From Prevotella melaninogenica (GTDB lineage Bacteria; Bacteroidota; Bacteroidia; Bacteroidales; Bacteroidaceae): a stretch of 64,000 bases of DNA. The stretch spans positions 1,240,001 through 1,304,000 of the forward strand of contig NZ_AP018049.1 in the NCBI RefSeq assembly GCF_003609775.1. Direction: 5' to 3'. The notes under the pieces are model-generated. The model saw only the letters and a program-made list of their open reading frames with translations, was not told where the DNA came from and did not search any database. The position numbers and the translations under genes were made by a program. This document shows positions 37,348-47,443 of the stretch, one piece after another. Within the stretch, counting starts at the first letter, position 1, and the number at the start of each line of letters is the position of its first letter.

Positions 37348-40302
37348 ATGGACTTCACGAATAGGATAATAGCGTCTATTGTATTTTGCGGACTAAGTAT
37401 CAATGGAATTGCACAGACACTAACAGGTTGTGTTGTGGGGAAGGATGATCGTAAGCCTATAGCCTACGCATCAGTCACATTGAAGGAAAATCGCTTATAC
37501 GCTTTTACGGACGAAAAAGGTTGTTTCACGATAAAAAACGTACCGAAAGGAAAGTGTACAGCGGTAATATCTTGTCTTGGTTATGCAGAACAAACAATAG
37601 TTGTCACCATTAATAATGATGGTGCCACGCTCAACGTGCGCCTTGCCGAAGACAACCTTCAACTCGATGAAGTACAAGTTGTTGCACATCGAAAGAAGGA
37701 CGAGATAACAACCTCTTACACCATTGACCGTAAGACGTTGGACAATCAACAGATAATGACTTTGGGCGATATTGCCCAGCTTTTACCGGGTGGTAAGAGT
37801 GTGAACCCTTCTCTGATGAATGATAGCAAATTGACTTTGCGAAGCGGTTCATCAGAGCGAGGCAACGCGTCGTTTGGTACAGCCATAGAAGTGGATGGTG
37901 TTCGTCTGAACAACAATGCTATGATGGGTGAAACAGCTGGTGTAAGTACACGGGGGGTAAGTGCTTCTAACATTGAAAGTGTGGAGGTAGTACCCGGTAT
38001 TGCCTCTGTAGAATACGGCGACCTCACCAATGGTGTAGTAAAAGTGAAGACCCGTAGAGGTAGTTCGCCTTTCATCTTGGAAGGAAGTATCAACCAACAC
38101 ACCCGCCAGATAGCCCTTCACAAAGGATTAGACTTAGGCAAGAACGCTGGACTTATCAACTTCTCCCTTGAGCATGCACGCTCTTTCTCGGATGCAGCAT
38201 CGCCTTACACTGCTTATCAGCGCAACGTTCTATCGTTGCACTATATGAATGTCTTTATGAAGAAGACACAACCTCTTACCTTGGATATTGGTCTGAATGG
38301 TGGCGTGGGAGGCTATGATTCAAAGGCAGACCCAGACCGCAACTTGGACAGTTATTATAAGGTTAAGGACAATAATGTGGGTGGTAATGTGCGCCTTGAC
38401 TGGTTATTGAACAAGTCATGGATAACCAATCTGAATTTTACAGCTGCCTTCACCTACGCTGATAAACGCTCAGAAAGCTATAGCAATGAGAGTAGTAGTT
38501 CTACACAACCTTATATCCACACTTTGACGGAAGGATATAACATTGCTGAAGACTACGATAAGAACCCTTCTGCCAACATCATCCTTGGTCCTACGGGTTA
38601 TTGGTATCTTCGTGGCTTTGGCGACTCGAAACCATTAACCTATAGCTTGAAGCTGAAGGCTAATTGGAATAAATCATTTGGAAAGTTCCGCAATCGCCTA
38701 CTTGTTGGTGCAGAATGGACCAGCAGTAAGAACAAAGGAAAGGGAACATACTACGAGAATATGCGCTATGCACCAACATGGCGTGAATATCGTTTTGATG
38801 TCCTTCCCGCTTTAAACAATATGGCACTCTATGCCGAAGACAAGCTATCAATGGCTGTAAATGCCAAACAGAACATTGAATTGACAGCGGGTGTACGTGA
38901 GGATATTACCTCTATTCCTGGCTCAGAATATGGAACAGTGGGTAGTCTTTCACCACGACTGAATATGCGCTATATGCTTCGCTTCGGACAAGAAAGTTGG
39001 GTGAACAGTCTTAGCTTGCATTCAGGATGGGGAAAGAGCGTGAAGCTTCCGAGTTTCCAAGTACTCTACCCTTCTCCATCTTATCGTGATATGTTGGCAT
39101 TCTCATCTACCAGTGATGCTAATAATCGCTCTTATTACGCCTATTACACTCACCCTTCAAAGGCACGATACAATGCTGACTTGAAATGGCAATATGCCAA
39201 CCAGTGGGATTTAGGTGTGGAACTGAGAACAAAAATTGCGGACATCAACCTTTCATTCTTCCATAGTAAGACTTTCAATCCTTACATGGCAACAAACACT
39301 TACACACCTTTCACCTATAAATACACATCACCTGCTAAACTTCAAGCGAGCGGTATTGATGCGGCTAATCGACTCTTTGCGATTGACCCACAGACAGGTA
39401 TTGTGACTGTGAGCGATGCCAGTGGTGCGAAAACACCAGTCGTTCTCGGTTATGACGAACGTAACACCTACGTCACCAATACGAAATATGTGAATGCTGA
39501 CCCATTGAGTCGCTATGGCTTAGAATGGATTATAGACTTCAAGCAGATTAAGTTGCTCCGCACACAGGTGCGTGTAGATGGTAAGTATTATCATTATAAA
39601 GCACAGGACGAAACCCTCTTTGCGGATGTTCCTGTAAGTCTTAACACACGTCAATCAGACGGTAGACTCTATCAGTATATTGGTTATTACCGTGGTGGTG
39701 CAGCTACTTCAACCAACTATACCGCCAATGCTTCACCATCAAATGGCTCTGTCAGTGGTCAAGTAGATATGAATGTCACATTGACGACACATATACCAAA
39801 GATTCGACTCGTCGTAGCTTTGCGTTTGGAAAGTTCACTCTATACTTACAGCAGAGCCACCAGCAGTCGTGGATATGTTGTGAATAGTGGCAATGAATAC
39901 TTTGGTGAGCCATATAATGGTAAGGCAGAAAATCAAACAGTAATCGTCTATCCTGAGTATTACAGCACATGGGATGCACCAGAAACATTAGTTCCCTTTG
40001 CAGAGAAATTACGTTGGGCAGCAACGAATGACAGAGGATTATACAACGACCTGACACAGTTGGTTGTGCGAACCAACTATCCTTACACATTGAATCCGAA
40101 TAAGTTGAGTGCGTTCTGGTCGGCTAACTTGAGTGTAACAAAGGAAATAGGCAAACACGTATCTATATCGTTTTATGCCAATAACTTCTTCAACACACTT
40201 GCTCAGGTACACTCTACTCAGACAGGACTTGAAACAAGTCTCTTTGGTAGTGGATATGTTCCGAGTTTCTATTATGGACTTTCATTAAGATTGAAGATAT
40301 AA
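37348..40302 (+). CDS. TonB-dependent receptor with carboxypeptidase-regulatory-like domain
   Basis: About 984 residues: signal peptide (to about 22), CarboxypepD_reg-like domain (about 24-105, with GCVVGKDDRKPIAYASVTLK), plug with IEVDGVRLNNNAMMGETAGV and VEVVPGIASVEYGDLTNGVV, then a barrel ending in YYGLSLRLKI. It is not of the SusC type. The ATG at 37348 is chosen because the upstream in-frame TTG (37339) lies inside the -7 element. The next gene overlaps by 1 nt (TAATG). Ligand unknown; the operon partners are secreted or surface proteins and a second barrel, which suggests uptake of a specific nutrient such as a metal chelate or peptide. Confidence 0.92.
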   Translation: MDFTNRIIASIVFCGLSINGIAQTLTGCVVGKDDRKPIAYASVTLKENRLYAFTDEKGCFTIKNVPKGKCTAVISCLGYAEQTIVVTINNDGATLNVRLAEDNLQLDEVQVVAHRKKDEITTSYTIDRKTLDNQQIMTLGDIAQLLPGGKSVNPSLMNDSKLTLRSGSSERGNASFGTAIEVDGVRLNNNAMMGETAGVSTRGVSASNIESVEVVPGIASVEYGDLTNGVVKVKTRRGSSPFILEGSINQHTRQIALHKGLDLGKNAGLINFSLEHARSFSDAASPYTAYQRNVLSLHYMNVFMKKTQPLTLDIGLNGGVGGYDSKADPDRNLDSYYKVKDNNVGGNVRLDWLLNKSWITNLNFTAAFTYADKRSESYSNESSSSTQPYIHTLTEGYNIAEDYDKNPSANIILGPTGYWYLRGFGDSKPLTYSLKLKANWNKSFGKFRNRLLVGAEWTSSKNKGKGTYYENMRYAPTWREYRFDVLPALNNMALYAEDKLSMAVNAKQNIELTAGVREDITSIPGSEYGTVGSLSPRLNMRYMLRFGQESWVNSLSLHSGWGKSVKLPSFQVLYPSPSYRDMLAFSSTSDANNRSYYAYYTHPSKARYNADLKWQYANQWDLGVELRTKIADINLSFFHSKTFNPYMATNTYTPFTYKYTSPAKLQASGIDAANRLFAIDPQTGIVTVSDASGAKTPVVLGYDERNTYVTNTKYVNADPLSRYGLEWIIDFKQIKLLRTQVRVDGKYYHYKAQDETLFADVPVSLNTRQSDGRLYQYIGYYRGGAATSTNYTANASPSNGSVSGQVDMNVTLTTHIPKIRLVVALRLESSLYTYSRATSSRGYVVNSGNEYFGEPYNGKAENQTVIVYPEYYSTWDAPETLVPFAEKLRWAATNDRGLYNDLTQLVVRTNYPYTLNPNKLSAFWSANLSVTKEIGKHVSISFYANNFFNTLAQVHSTQTGLETSLFGSGYVPSFYYGLSLRLKI

Positions 40303-40682
40303 TGAGAAAGATATTTTGTTTACTTGCAGTATGCGTGATGACGCTGTTAGTTTCATGTGCTGACTATGATGAAGGACTTGATGTAGTCAACTTTGATGTG
40401 AAGTTAGAGTTTCCAAGCACATACGATGGCTCGTATGAAGGCTTACGTGTAGAGTTACAAGACGCTGTGGCAAGCACCTTCGTTGATAGTACAGACACTG
40501 AGGGAGTAGCGCATTTCAGTGTTCCTTCTGGGTTGTATAAGGTCAGCAGCTCTGCAAGAAAGGAGACAGTAGATTACCGTTATTTCTTCAATGGTGCCAA
40601 GTCGCAGGTGGTCGTTGCAGTAGACTCTCCTCGCATAGTAACCTTACCATTAGTAATGTCGAAGAAACGTATCGTGAATTAA
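40302..40682 (+). CDS. small lipoprotein with prealbumin-like beta domain
   Basis: 126 residues with lipobox LLVSCADYDEG (Cys about residue 19). The mature part reads as a single carboxypeptidase-regulatory or Cna-B-like beta sandwich (FDVKLEFPSTYDGSYEGLRV, TDTEGVAHFSVPSGLYKVSS). Its start codon overlaps the stop of the TonB receptor by 1 nt, so the two are translationally coupled. It resembles the N-terminal part of DUF4876 lipoproteins, so it may have been separated from the DUF4876-like protein two genes downstream. Confidence 0.75.
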   Translation: MRKIFCLLAVCVMTLLVSCADYDEGLDVVNFDVKLEFPSTYDGSYEGLRVELQDAVASTFVDSTDTEGVAHFSVPSGLYKVSSSARKETVDYRYFFNGAKSQVVVAVDSPRIVTLPLVMSKKRIVN

Positions 40683-40714
40683 AAGAGAAATAAAGATAGT
40701 ATAAATTAAAAACA

Positions 40715-41236
40715 ATGTTTATGAAGAAAATAAGTTTTATAGGGCTTATCGCTTTAGCACTGTCGTTCATACCCCTTAGTGGCTTTGCGCAGACAGTACA
40801 AGAAAAGATGATAACCTGCCTTGTCTTGACCGAAACGAATGGTACCAAGACCGAGTTTGCTTTGGATTCATACCCAGTTATAACCATAGAAGGCAACGAC
40901 CTTGTTATTACTTGTGAGGGTAAGAAGTTATCAACAGCACTGACAGGCGTGCAGGACTACCGCTTCATTGAGAAGAAGGTGACAACAAGTATTAGTAGTG
41001 TACCTTCTAATGACCCAAAGAATGAATCTAACACACCTCAATTCTCTTTCAGTAATGCTGAGGTTAGTGGATTGAAAGCAGGTGCAAGAGTGGCTATTTA
41101 CAATCTTAATGGTACACAAATCAGCTCAGTAACAGCAGATGGTGAGGGACGAGTTGCCCTTGATTTCTCGTCTTTACCTAAGGGTGTCTACATTCTCCGC
41201 ACACCTACAAAGAGCTTTAAGTTTATGAATAAGTAA
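40715..41236 (+). CDS. secreted protein with T9SS-like C-terminal domain
   Basis: 173 residues with a signal peptide (to about residue 26, GFAQ). The N-terminal part includes FALDSYPVITIEGNDLVITC, a pattern frequent in small Bacteroidota surface proteins. The C-terminus ASVTADGEGRVALDFSSLPK then GVYILRTPTKSFKFMNK resembles type A sorting domains of the type IX secretion system, though it is short. Function unknown. It is located 32 nt after the lipoprotein gene within the operon. (The first segment quoted is approximate in its opening residues; the clear part is the GVYILR..KSFKF ending.). Confidence 0.65.
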   Translation: MFMKKISFIGLIALALSFIPLSGFAQTVQEKMITCLVLTETNGTKTEFALDSYPVITIEGNDLVITCEGKKLSTALTGVQDYRFIEKKVTTSISSVPSNDPKNESNTPQFSFSNAEVSGLKAGARVAIYNLNGTQISSVTADGEGRVALDFSSLPKGVYILRTPTKSFKFMNK

Positions 41237-41267
41237 GAATAACATTAGAAATTAAATAGAAAAAGAT

Positions 41268-42386
41268 ATGAAGAAAATATTACTTCTCCTTGTTGCTGTA
41301 TTTGCTTTCATCAGCAACATCAACGCACAAACATGGAATATGGTTGTGACACATAACGATGGTACCGTACAAGTCATCAAAGCATCAGATGTAAAGAACG
41401 TTACTTTCCAATTGCCTGATCAGAATGCTGACCAAGTTATCATCAAGGAACTATACACAACTGGCGTACCAGACGATAAAGACCCCAAGAAGTTCTTCCA
41501 ATCAGACAAGGGTTTTATCCTCTATAACAATGGTGGTAAGACTGCGGTTATCAGCAACTTGGCTATTGGTATGTTAGACCCATACAATGCACATTCTGGT
41601 GCAAATGCATGGTATAGTGCAGGTGCAACGGAGCCATCATACGTATCTCAGAACTGGGTTCCAGCAACTGCAGGTATATGGTACTTCCAGAATTCATTGG
41701 TTATCGAGCCTTATTCACAGGTTGTTATCAGCTGTATGGGGGCTATAGACAACACCAAGACCTATTCTAAGAGCGTCAACTATGCCAACAAGGATTATTA
41801 CACAATGTACGATCCAGAGTCTGGCTATAACAATACATCTTATTATCCAACACCTTCAAATGTTATTCCATCCAGCCAATATCTTAAGGCAGTAAACTTT
41901 GGTCCTGCCAATGCTTGGCCACTTAGTCAGTCTTCTCCAGCCTTCTTTATCTTCCAAACAAAGGGCACAACACCTGCTGCTTTTGCTAAGGATGCAAGCA
42001 ATATCACATACGCACCGGGCAAAGCACAGACAAATGTAAATGCTGTTTTGAAGGTCCCAACAGACTGGATTCTTGATGGTATTGAGGTTTATCAGGATAT
42101 TAACGAGAGTAAGAGTAAAAAGCGTTTCGGCTCTGACGTGGATGCTGGTTATGTAAAGCAGACTATCAAACTTGGTCATAGCGTATATCGTAACGTGGAT
42201 GCTGAAGCGACAAAGAAGATTGAAGGCAATACCGCTAAGTTGGTTTATAACTACAAGTATGGCACAGACCCAAGTGGTATCGATGCTGAAGCATCTATGA
42301 AGAATGGAGCAAAGATTGTCTACATGGACACTAACAACTCTACTTCTGACTTCCACGAGCGCAAACAGTTCTCACTTAGAGACTAA
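41268..42386 (+). CDS. DUF4876-type secreted protein
   Basis: 372 residues, signal peptide ending INAQ (about residue 21). The N-terminal DGTVQVIKASDVKNVTFQLP is shared in style with the preceding protein. The central region QVIIKELYTTGVPDDKDPK followed by KGFILYNNGGKTAVISNLAI matches the DUF4876 pattern (a lamin-tail-like beta fold). Function is not known for this family, which is usually found next to TonB receptors and DUF6850 barrels, as here. It is probably at the outer surface or in the periplasm, assisting the receptor. Confidence 0.8.
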   Translation: MKKILLLLVAVFAFISNINAQTWNMVVTHNDGTVQVIKASDVKNVTFQLPDQNADQVIIKELYTTGVPDDKDPKKFFQSDKGFILYNNGGKTAVISNLAIGMLDPYNAHSGANAWYSAGATEPSYVSQNWVPATAGIWYFQNSLVIEPYSQVVISCMGAIDNTKTYSKSVNYANKDYYTMYDPESGYNNTSYYPTPSNVIPSSQYLKAVNFGPANAWPLSQSSPAFFIFQTKGTTPAAFAKDASNITYAPGKAQTNVNAVLKVPTDWILDGIEVYQDINESKSKKRFGSDVDAGYVKQTIKLGHSVYRNVDAEATKKIEGNTAKLVYNYKYGTDPSGIDAEASMKNGAKIVYMDTNNSTSDFHERKQFSLRD

Positions 42387-42419
42387 TAAAATAGATGGTA
42401 AAAGAACATAACCTGTAAG

Positions 42420-44036
42420 ATGAAATATAGGTTCATGACACTTATACTGGCAGGAGCAGCCCTCTCTGCCAGCCTCAACGCACAGGAGCAGGCTAAAGAT
42501 AGTCTGCTCCATCGTGATTTTAGCTTCGTTGCCAATAGCGATGCATGGCTGAGAAGTGACAATGCTGCAGCTTTGACACGATTTAAGACAAAGAACATTT
42601 CTTTGGCTGAAGTTTATGCACAATATGGCAAGGGAGGCTTTGTCAACTATGACGAGTCACCACGTACCGTGCAAGCGGGTGCCAACGTGTCTTCATTCTA
42701 TCGTTTGACGGACAGGATTGTCCTATCGGGAAGTATGCGTTATGACAACTTCTCTGGGCGCAACATGACTGGTTCAGCATTCATACAGACCCAGCGTCTG
42801 CCCTTTGATATCGTAGAAGACTCGCTAAACCATGCTGGCACAAAGCATCGTGACACCTATAATCTTATGGGAGCATTGTCTTGGGAGATATATAAAGGAC
42901 TTGCCATTGGTACAAAGGTGGACTTCACTGCAGCAAACGTTGCTAAGTATAAGGATTTAAGACATAAGACAAAGCTAATGAACTTAGCCCTTACAACGGG
43001 CGTATATGTACCACTACGGTCTGTTAGTCTTGGCCTTAACTATACGTATCGACGTAACACGGAGAGTGTAGTTTTCAGTACTTACGCTTCAAATGCACAA
43101 GAGTTTTCATCTTATATCAACTATGGCCCGTGGATTGGCAAGACCGAACAATTCAGCAGTTCAGGCTTTACCGACAGCAACAGAGAGCAACCGATGCTCA
43201 ATGAATATCATGGGTTAGGACTACAATTTAGCTGGGACATCCTACCTAATCTCTCATGGTTTAACAACTTTGGCGGTACATATCGCAAAGGTTATTACGG
43301 CAGGAAGTCACCCTATACGATAGTTCACTCCGATCATCATAGCAACATCTATGACTATCAATCACGCCTATCTTTGACTCTCGACAAGCAGATACATCAT
43401 CTCGATTTCAGCTTTTCAAGCGAGAATCTTGTCAACGAGATGAATGCTTTTCGTTCTAACAAAAACGAACAAGGGGCATACTTCTATCAGTATCTTGACC
43501 CTGTGAAGAGTGCTAACAAGGCGTGGAACGACGTACATCTTGGCTATACGGGCTATTATGGCGTTATAAACGAATTACCTCTCTGGACGATTGAAGCGGG
43601 GGCAAACTTCTCTCACCGCAAGCAGACGGGCTACAGCTACCCTTACTTCCGACGTCAGGACATCCACACAACAGAGGCTTATACAAGTCTTACACGTAAC
43701 CTCCTTTTCCGAAAGGGAGTACTTTCACTACAAGCAGGCTTTGCCTACAAGAAGGGAAAGGGTGATGCTTTCGAGGATGGAACATTGGCACAACCTTCTG
43801 ATAAGCAGAATGGTTTTCCTACGATGGACGTACTAATGTATTGTGAGTATAAGTATCTTACAGACCCGCAATACTCCCTTCAACTTGGCGTTAAGTATGC
43901 CTTTGTACTTCCGGGGACAAAGATGAAAACCTACACTGCCTTTGACTTTACTCATCGCCACACTAATGACGGCAACGCTTACCTTGTAGGTAGGAACTAT
44001 TCAACGGGCAGACTGACCATTGGTTGCACCTTCTAA
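42420..44036 (+). CDS. DUF6850-type outer membrane beta-barrel protein
   Basis: 538 residues with a signal peptide (to about 21, LNAQ) and a continuous series of amphipathic strands, ending GRLTIGCTF with a terminal Phe typical of BAM substrates. Long Tyr/Ser-rich loops suggest extracellular exposure. There is no TonB box or plug. This family accompanies DUF4876 proteins and TonB receptors in Bacteroidota. The transported or bound ligand is unknown. It is the last gene before the CTCCGCAC array. Confidence 0.8.
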   Translation: MKYRFMTLILAGAALSASLNAQEQAKDSLLHRDFSFVANSDAWLRSDNAAALTRFKTKNISLAEVYAQYGKGGFVNYDESPRTVQAGANVSSFYRLTDRIVLSGSMRYDNFSGRNMTGSAFIQTQRLPFDIVEDSLNHAGTKHRDTYNLMGALSWEIYKGLAIGTKVDFTAANVAKYKDLRHKTKLMNLALTTGVYVPLRSVSLGLNYTYRRNTESVVFSTYASNAQEFSSYINYGPWIGKTEQFSSSGFTDSNREQPMLNEYHGLGLQFSWDILPNLSWFNNFGGTYRKGYYGRKSPYTIVHSDHHSNIYDYQSRLSLTLDKQIHHLDFSFSSENLVNEMNAFRSNKNEQGAYFYQYLDPVKSANKAWNDVHLGYTGYYGVINELPLWTIEAGANFSHRKQTGYSYPYFRRQDIHTTEAYTSLTRNLLFRKGVLSLQAGFAYKKGKGDAFEDGTLAQPSDKQNGFPTMDVLMYCEYKYLTDPQYSLQLGVKYAFVLPGTKMKTYTAFDFTHRHTNDGNAYLVGRNYSTGRLTIGCTF

Positions 44037-44050
44037 CAGTCTTACTATTG

Positions 44051-44116
44051 GTCCGCACGAATGGTGCTAAGCGTTCGCACAAGTGGTGCTGAGCCTCCGC
44101 ACCACTCGTGCGGAGC
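44051..44116. repeat. three-unit, 22-bp-period CTCCGCAC array (array 6)
   Basis: Units start at 44051 (GTCCGCAC), 44073 (GTTCGCAC) and 44095 (CTCCGCAC), exactly 22 bp apart; the first two share TGGTGCT and end in AGC. The third unit is a hairpin CTCCGCAC-CACTC-GTGCGGAG (44095-44115), the same stem as in array 5 in reversed orientation. Confidence 0.85.
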
Positions 44117-44237
44117 ACTTAAAAGAGTACAATATGCTATTAAGACCAAAGCAAGTAAGCCTTAGTAAGATGACAGCTACCCCAGAGTAATTACCAAACA
44201 GACATAAAAGAATTATAAAAGGAATCAATCACATATT

Positions 44238-47060
44238 ATGTTAATAAACAAAAGAATCATCAATGCGCTTGTGCTCCTGCTCCTCGTAACAGGTGCTATG
44301 GCGCAGAATGTCACTACCGACAACAGCTTCCGTATGGGTAAGTTGAAGAATGGTATGACTTATTATATACGCCACAATGCCAAGGAGAAAGGAATAGCCG
44401 ACTTCTACATTGCACAGCGTGTGGGAAGTATTCTTGAAGAACCAAACCAAAGAGGATTGGCTCACTTCCTTGAGCACATGGCTTTCAATGGTAGTAAGAA
44501 CTTCAAGAACACTGCTTCTTCACCAAGTATCGTACATTGGTGTGAGGCACATGGTATTAAGTTCGGTACCAATCTCAACGCCTACACCTCTGTTGACGAA
44601 ACAGTTTACAACGTCAGTTCCGTACCTGTAAAGCACGAATCTACCATCGACTCTACCCTACTTATCCTCCACGACTGGAGTCACTACTTGGACCTTGAGG
44701 ACAAAGAGATAGACAAGGAACGTGGTGTTATTCACGAAGAGTGGCGCACACGTCGTGCTGGTATGGCTTCACAACGCATGTTGGAAGAGGCGTTGCCAAT
44801 TATCTATCGTGGTACAAAGTATGAGGACTGCCTGCCAATCGGTAAGATGGAGATTGTAGACAACTTCCCTTACAAGGCTCTTCGTGACTATTACCACAAG
44901 TGGTATCGCCCAGACCTGCAAGCAATCATCGTTGTGGGCGATATTGACGTAGACAAGATGGAACAGAAGATACAGTCTGTCTTTTCTGCCATCCCAATGC
45001 CTGAGAATGCTACTCATCGTGAATACTTCCCAGTAAGCGACAACGACAAGATGATTGTGGCTTCGCTGAAAGATTCTGAACAGCCTATCATGCTCGTTAC
45101 ACTTTATATGAAGCGTGAGGCTACACCAGATGCAGAGAAGTCTACTGTAAAGTATCAGCGAGACGGATATGTTGACGACTTGCTTTCTTATATGATTGGC
45201 GAACGCCTTAACGAGATGCAGGACAAGAATCCAAAACCTTGTTTGAGTGCTTCTGCACGATTGGGACAGTTCTTGATTAGCCGTACAAAAGATGCCTTTG
45301 TTCTTTCTTTCGGTGCTCGTCAGGAGGATGTAAAGGGTTCTTTCGATGCTGCAGTGGGTACGATAGAGCAGATTCGTCAGCATGGTTTTACTCCATCAGA
45401 GCTTACTCGTGCCAAAGCCTTCCGCCAGAAGGTGATTGACCGCCAATACAATGAGCGTAACGACCGTCGCAATTCTTACTATGTGCGCCGTGCTAAGCAG
45501 AACTTTTTCGATAACGAACCGATTACCACCGAAGCATACGACAAGCAACTCGATGATCAATTCTTTAACGAGGTGACTCTCAACGAGGTGAATGCTGCTA
45601 TGCGTGAAGCTATCACGAATAAGAATCAGGTGCTTGTTATATATTCTCCCGACAAGGCTGGCGTAAATGTTCCCTCAGATGCGCAGTTCGAGCAGATGGT
45701 TCTCGATGCACAGGCAAAGACCTATCCTAAGTATGTTGAGAAGAAGTTGGACGATAAACTTATAGAGACGTTACCGAAGAAGGGACGTATCAAGAGCGAG
45801 AAAGCTGGCTTGCACGGAACGACAGAAATCACACTGAGCAATGGTGTGAAAGTATTTTTCAAGAAGACCGACTATCAGAAGGATGCAGTAACGCTAAACT
45901 TCTTTGCAGAAGGTGGTTCATCCCTCTATCCTGTCAAGGATTTGATTAACACGCAGTTTATCTCAGCTGCTGTAAAAGAAGGTGGTGTTGGCCGCTTCAG
46001 TGCAACAGAACTCAACAAGTTCTTAGCTGGCAAGACCGTACGTATCAACGCTGGTGTAGGCAATGAAACACAGTCTATCAGCGGTAACTCATCTATCAAG
46101 GACATTCGTACGCTGTTTGAACTTACTTACTTGTATTTTACCAACCTCCGTCGTGATGATCAGGCGTTCCAGTCAGAAGTTAACCGTATGCGTTCTTTCC
46201 TCACCAACCGTGAGGCAAGTCCAAACGTTAGCTACAACGACTCTATCGCTACCATCGTTTATGGCAACTCACCACGTGTACAACCACTTAAGGCAGCTTC
46301 GCTTGACAAGGTAAGCTATGACCGTGTTCTCGAGATTTACAAGGAACGTTTCAGCAATGCTTCTAACTTCAAGATGATTATCATGGGTAACATTGACATC
46401 GCTCAGTTGCGCCCTCTCTTGGAGCAATACATTGCTTCGCTGCCATCAACAGGCAAGAAGGAAACCTTTGCAAAGACTTATCCTGACGTGCGCAACTGCA
46501 ACGAGACACACCGCTTTGAAAAGAAGATGAAGACGCCATTGGCACGTGTAACCGTCTTCTACACATGGGACGAACCTTACACAGCTAAGGCTGATTTGGA
46601 ACTCGACATCTTCAAGCGTGTATTGTCTATCGCCTATACCGACTCTATCCGCGAGGAGAAAGGTGGAGTGTATGGTGTGAAACTACAGCAGAGTCTGAAC
46701 GCAACAAGTAATCCTCACGCCATGTTGAAGATTGCCTTTGATACCGACCCAGACAAGTATAACATGGTAATGCCAATCATCACAAAGCAGATTGAGCATA
46801 TTGCCAATAAGGGTCCAGAGGCAGTAAGTCTGCAGAAGGTGAAGGAATATCTCCTAAAACAGTACGACCAATCTTCTGTTACCAATGACTACTGGCTCTA
46901 CGTGATATACAACCAGCTGCGCCACGGAGTTGACTTTGACAAGGACTACAAGACAATCGTGCGTAACATCACAGCTGCCGACATCCAGCGTATTGCCCAA
47001 AACCTTATCAAGAGCAACCGCCGAATAGAAGTAACGATGCAGTCAGAAAAGGAGAAGTAA
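44238..47060 (+). CDS. M16-family zinc metallopeptidase (pitrilysin-like), exported
   Basis: 940-residue peptidase with two M16 halves. Signal peptide to about residue 22. Inverted zinc motif HFLEH (H76, E79, H80) followed by the downstream Glu in ERGVIHEEW (about 157-165). The C-terminal half lacks a metal motif, as is normal for the inactive partner domain. Such enzymes degrade short peptides inside a closed chamber, in the periplasm or at the surface. It follows the TonB operon after a 200-nt gap with array 6, and may process peptides imported by that receptor. Terminator at 47101-47145. Confidence 0.93.
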   Translation: MLINKRIINALVLLLLVTGAMAQNVTTDNSFRMGKLKNGMTYYIRHNAKEKGIADFYIAQRVGSILEEPNQRGLAHFLEHMAFNGSKNFKNTASSPSIVHWCEAHGIKFGTNLNAYTSVDETVYNVSSVPVKHESTIDSTLLILHDWSHYLDLEDKEIDKERGVIHEEWRTRRAGMASQRMLEEALPIIYRGTKYEDCLPIGKMEIVDNFPYKALRDYYHKWYRPDLQAIIVVGDIDVDKMEQKIQSVFSAIPMPENATHREYFPVSDNDKMIVASLKDSEQPIMLVTLYMKREATPDAEKSTVKYQRDGYVDDLLSYMIGERLNEMQDKNPKPCLSASARLGQFLISRTKDAFVLSFGARQEDVKGSFDAAVGTIEQIRQHGFTPSELTRAKAFRQKVIDRQYNERNDRRNSYYVRRAKQNFFDNEPITTEAYDKQLDDQFFNEVTLNEVNAAMREAITNKNQVLVIYSPDKAGVNVPSDAQFEQMVLDAQAKTYPKYVEKKLDDKLIETLPKKGRIKSEKAGLHGTTEITLSNGVKVFFKKTDYQKDAVTLNFFAEGGSSLYPVKDLINTQFISAAVKEGGVGRFSATELNKFLAGKTVRINAGVGNETQSISGNSSIKDIRTLFELTYLYFTNLRRDDQAFQSEVNRMRSFLTNREASPNVSYNDSIATIVYGNSPRVQPLKAASLDKVSYDRVLEIYKERFSNASNFKMIIMGNIDIAQLRPLLEQYIASLPSTGKKETFAKTYPDVRNCNETHRFEKKMKTPLARVTVFYTWDEPYTAKADLELDIFKRVLSIAYTDSIREEKGGVYGVKLQQSLNATSNPHAMLKIAFDTDPDKYNMVMPIITKQIEHIANKGPEAVSLQKVKEYLLKQYDQSSVTNDYWLYVIYNQLRHGVDFDKDYKTIVRNITAADIQRIAQNLIKSNRRIEVTMQSEKEK

Positions 47061-47443
47061 GCCGTTCTATATTATAGGTTGCACAAAGTAAACCTACTTA
47101 AAACAGCCATATCGAAGCCAGAGAGCTTTGATATGGCTGTTCTTATGCCAAAGAGTATGAAGATATTATTGCAAAATCAACCGCATTAAACGGCAAAACG
47201 TATCATAAATGGCGTTCAAACATATCATATATTCTCTTATGATGAAAATATATTTATAAAAGGAATGATATTCTCATTTTTTTTGTATCTTTGCCATGTA
47301 AACTATTCGATTTGTTGCAGACTTTTGCTGTATAACAGAAAGCATAGGCAACTTTTTGTTGCTCATGTTTTATTATTAGAATAAAACTAAAGTGTTGCAG
47401 AATTTAGTTTTTGCAATTATAGTTACGTTTTTTATCAACCTAA
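47061..47443. other. intergenic region with terminator and methyltransferase leader
   Basis: After the terminator at 47101-47145 the sequence is A/T-rich. A TATCTTTG -7-like element at 47286-47293 would give a leader of about 145 nt for the methyltransferase gene; no -33 motif is seen at the expected distance. The leader contains TTGTTGCAGA and TAGGCAACTTTTTGTTGC segments that may fold. Confidence 0.5.
47101..47145 (+). terminator. terminator of the M16 peptidase gene
   Basis: A 17-bp stem (47102-47118 with 47125-47141, one G-U pair, outer arm AACAGCCATATC) with loop CAGAGA followed by TCTT. It lies 41 nt after the stop. Confidence 0.75.
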
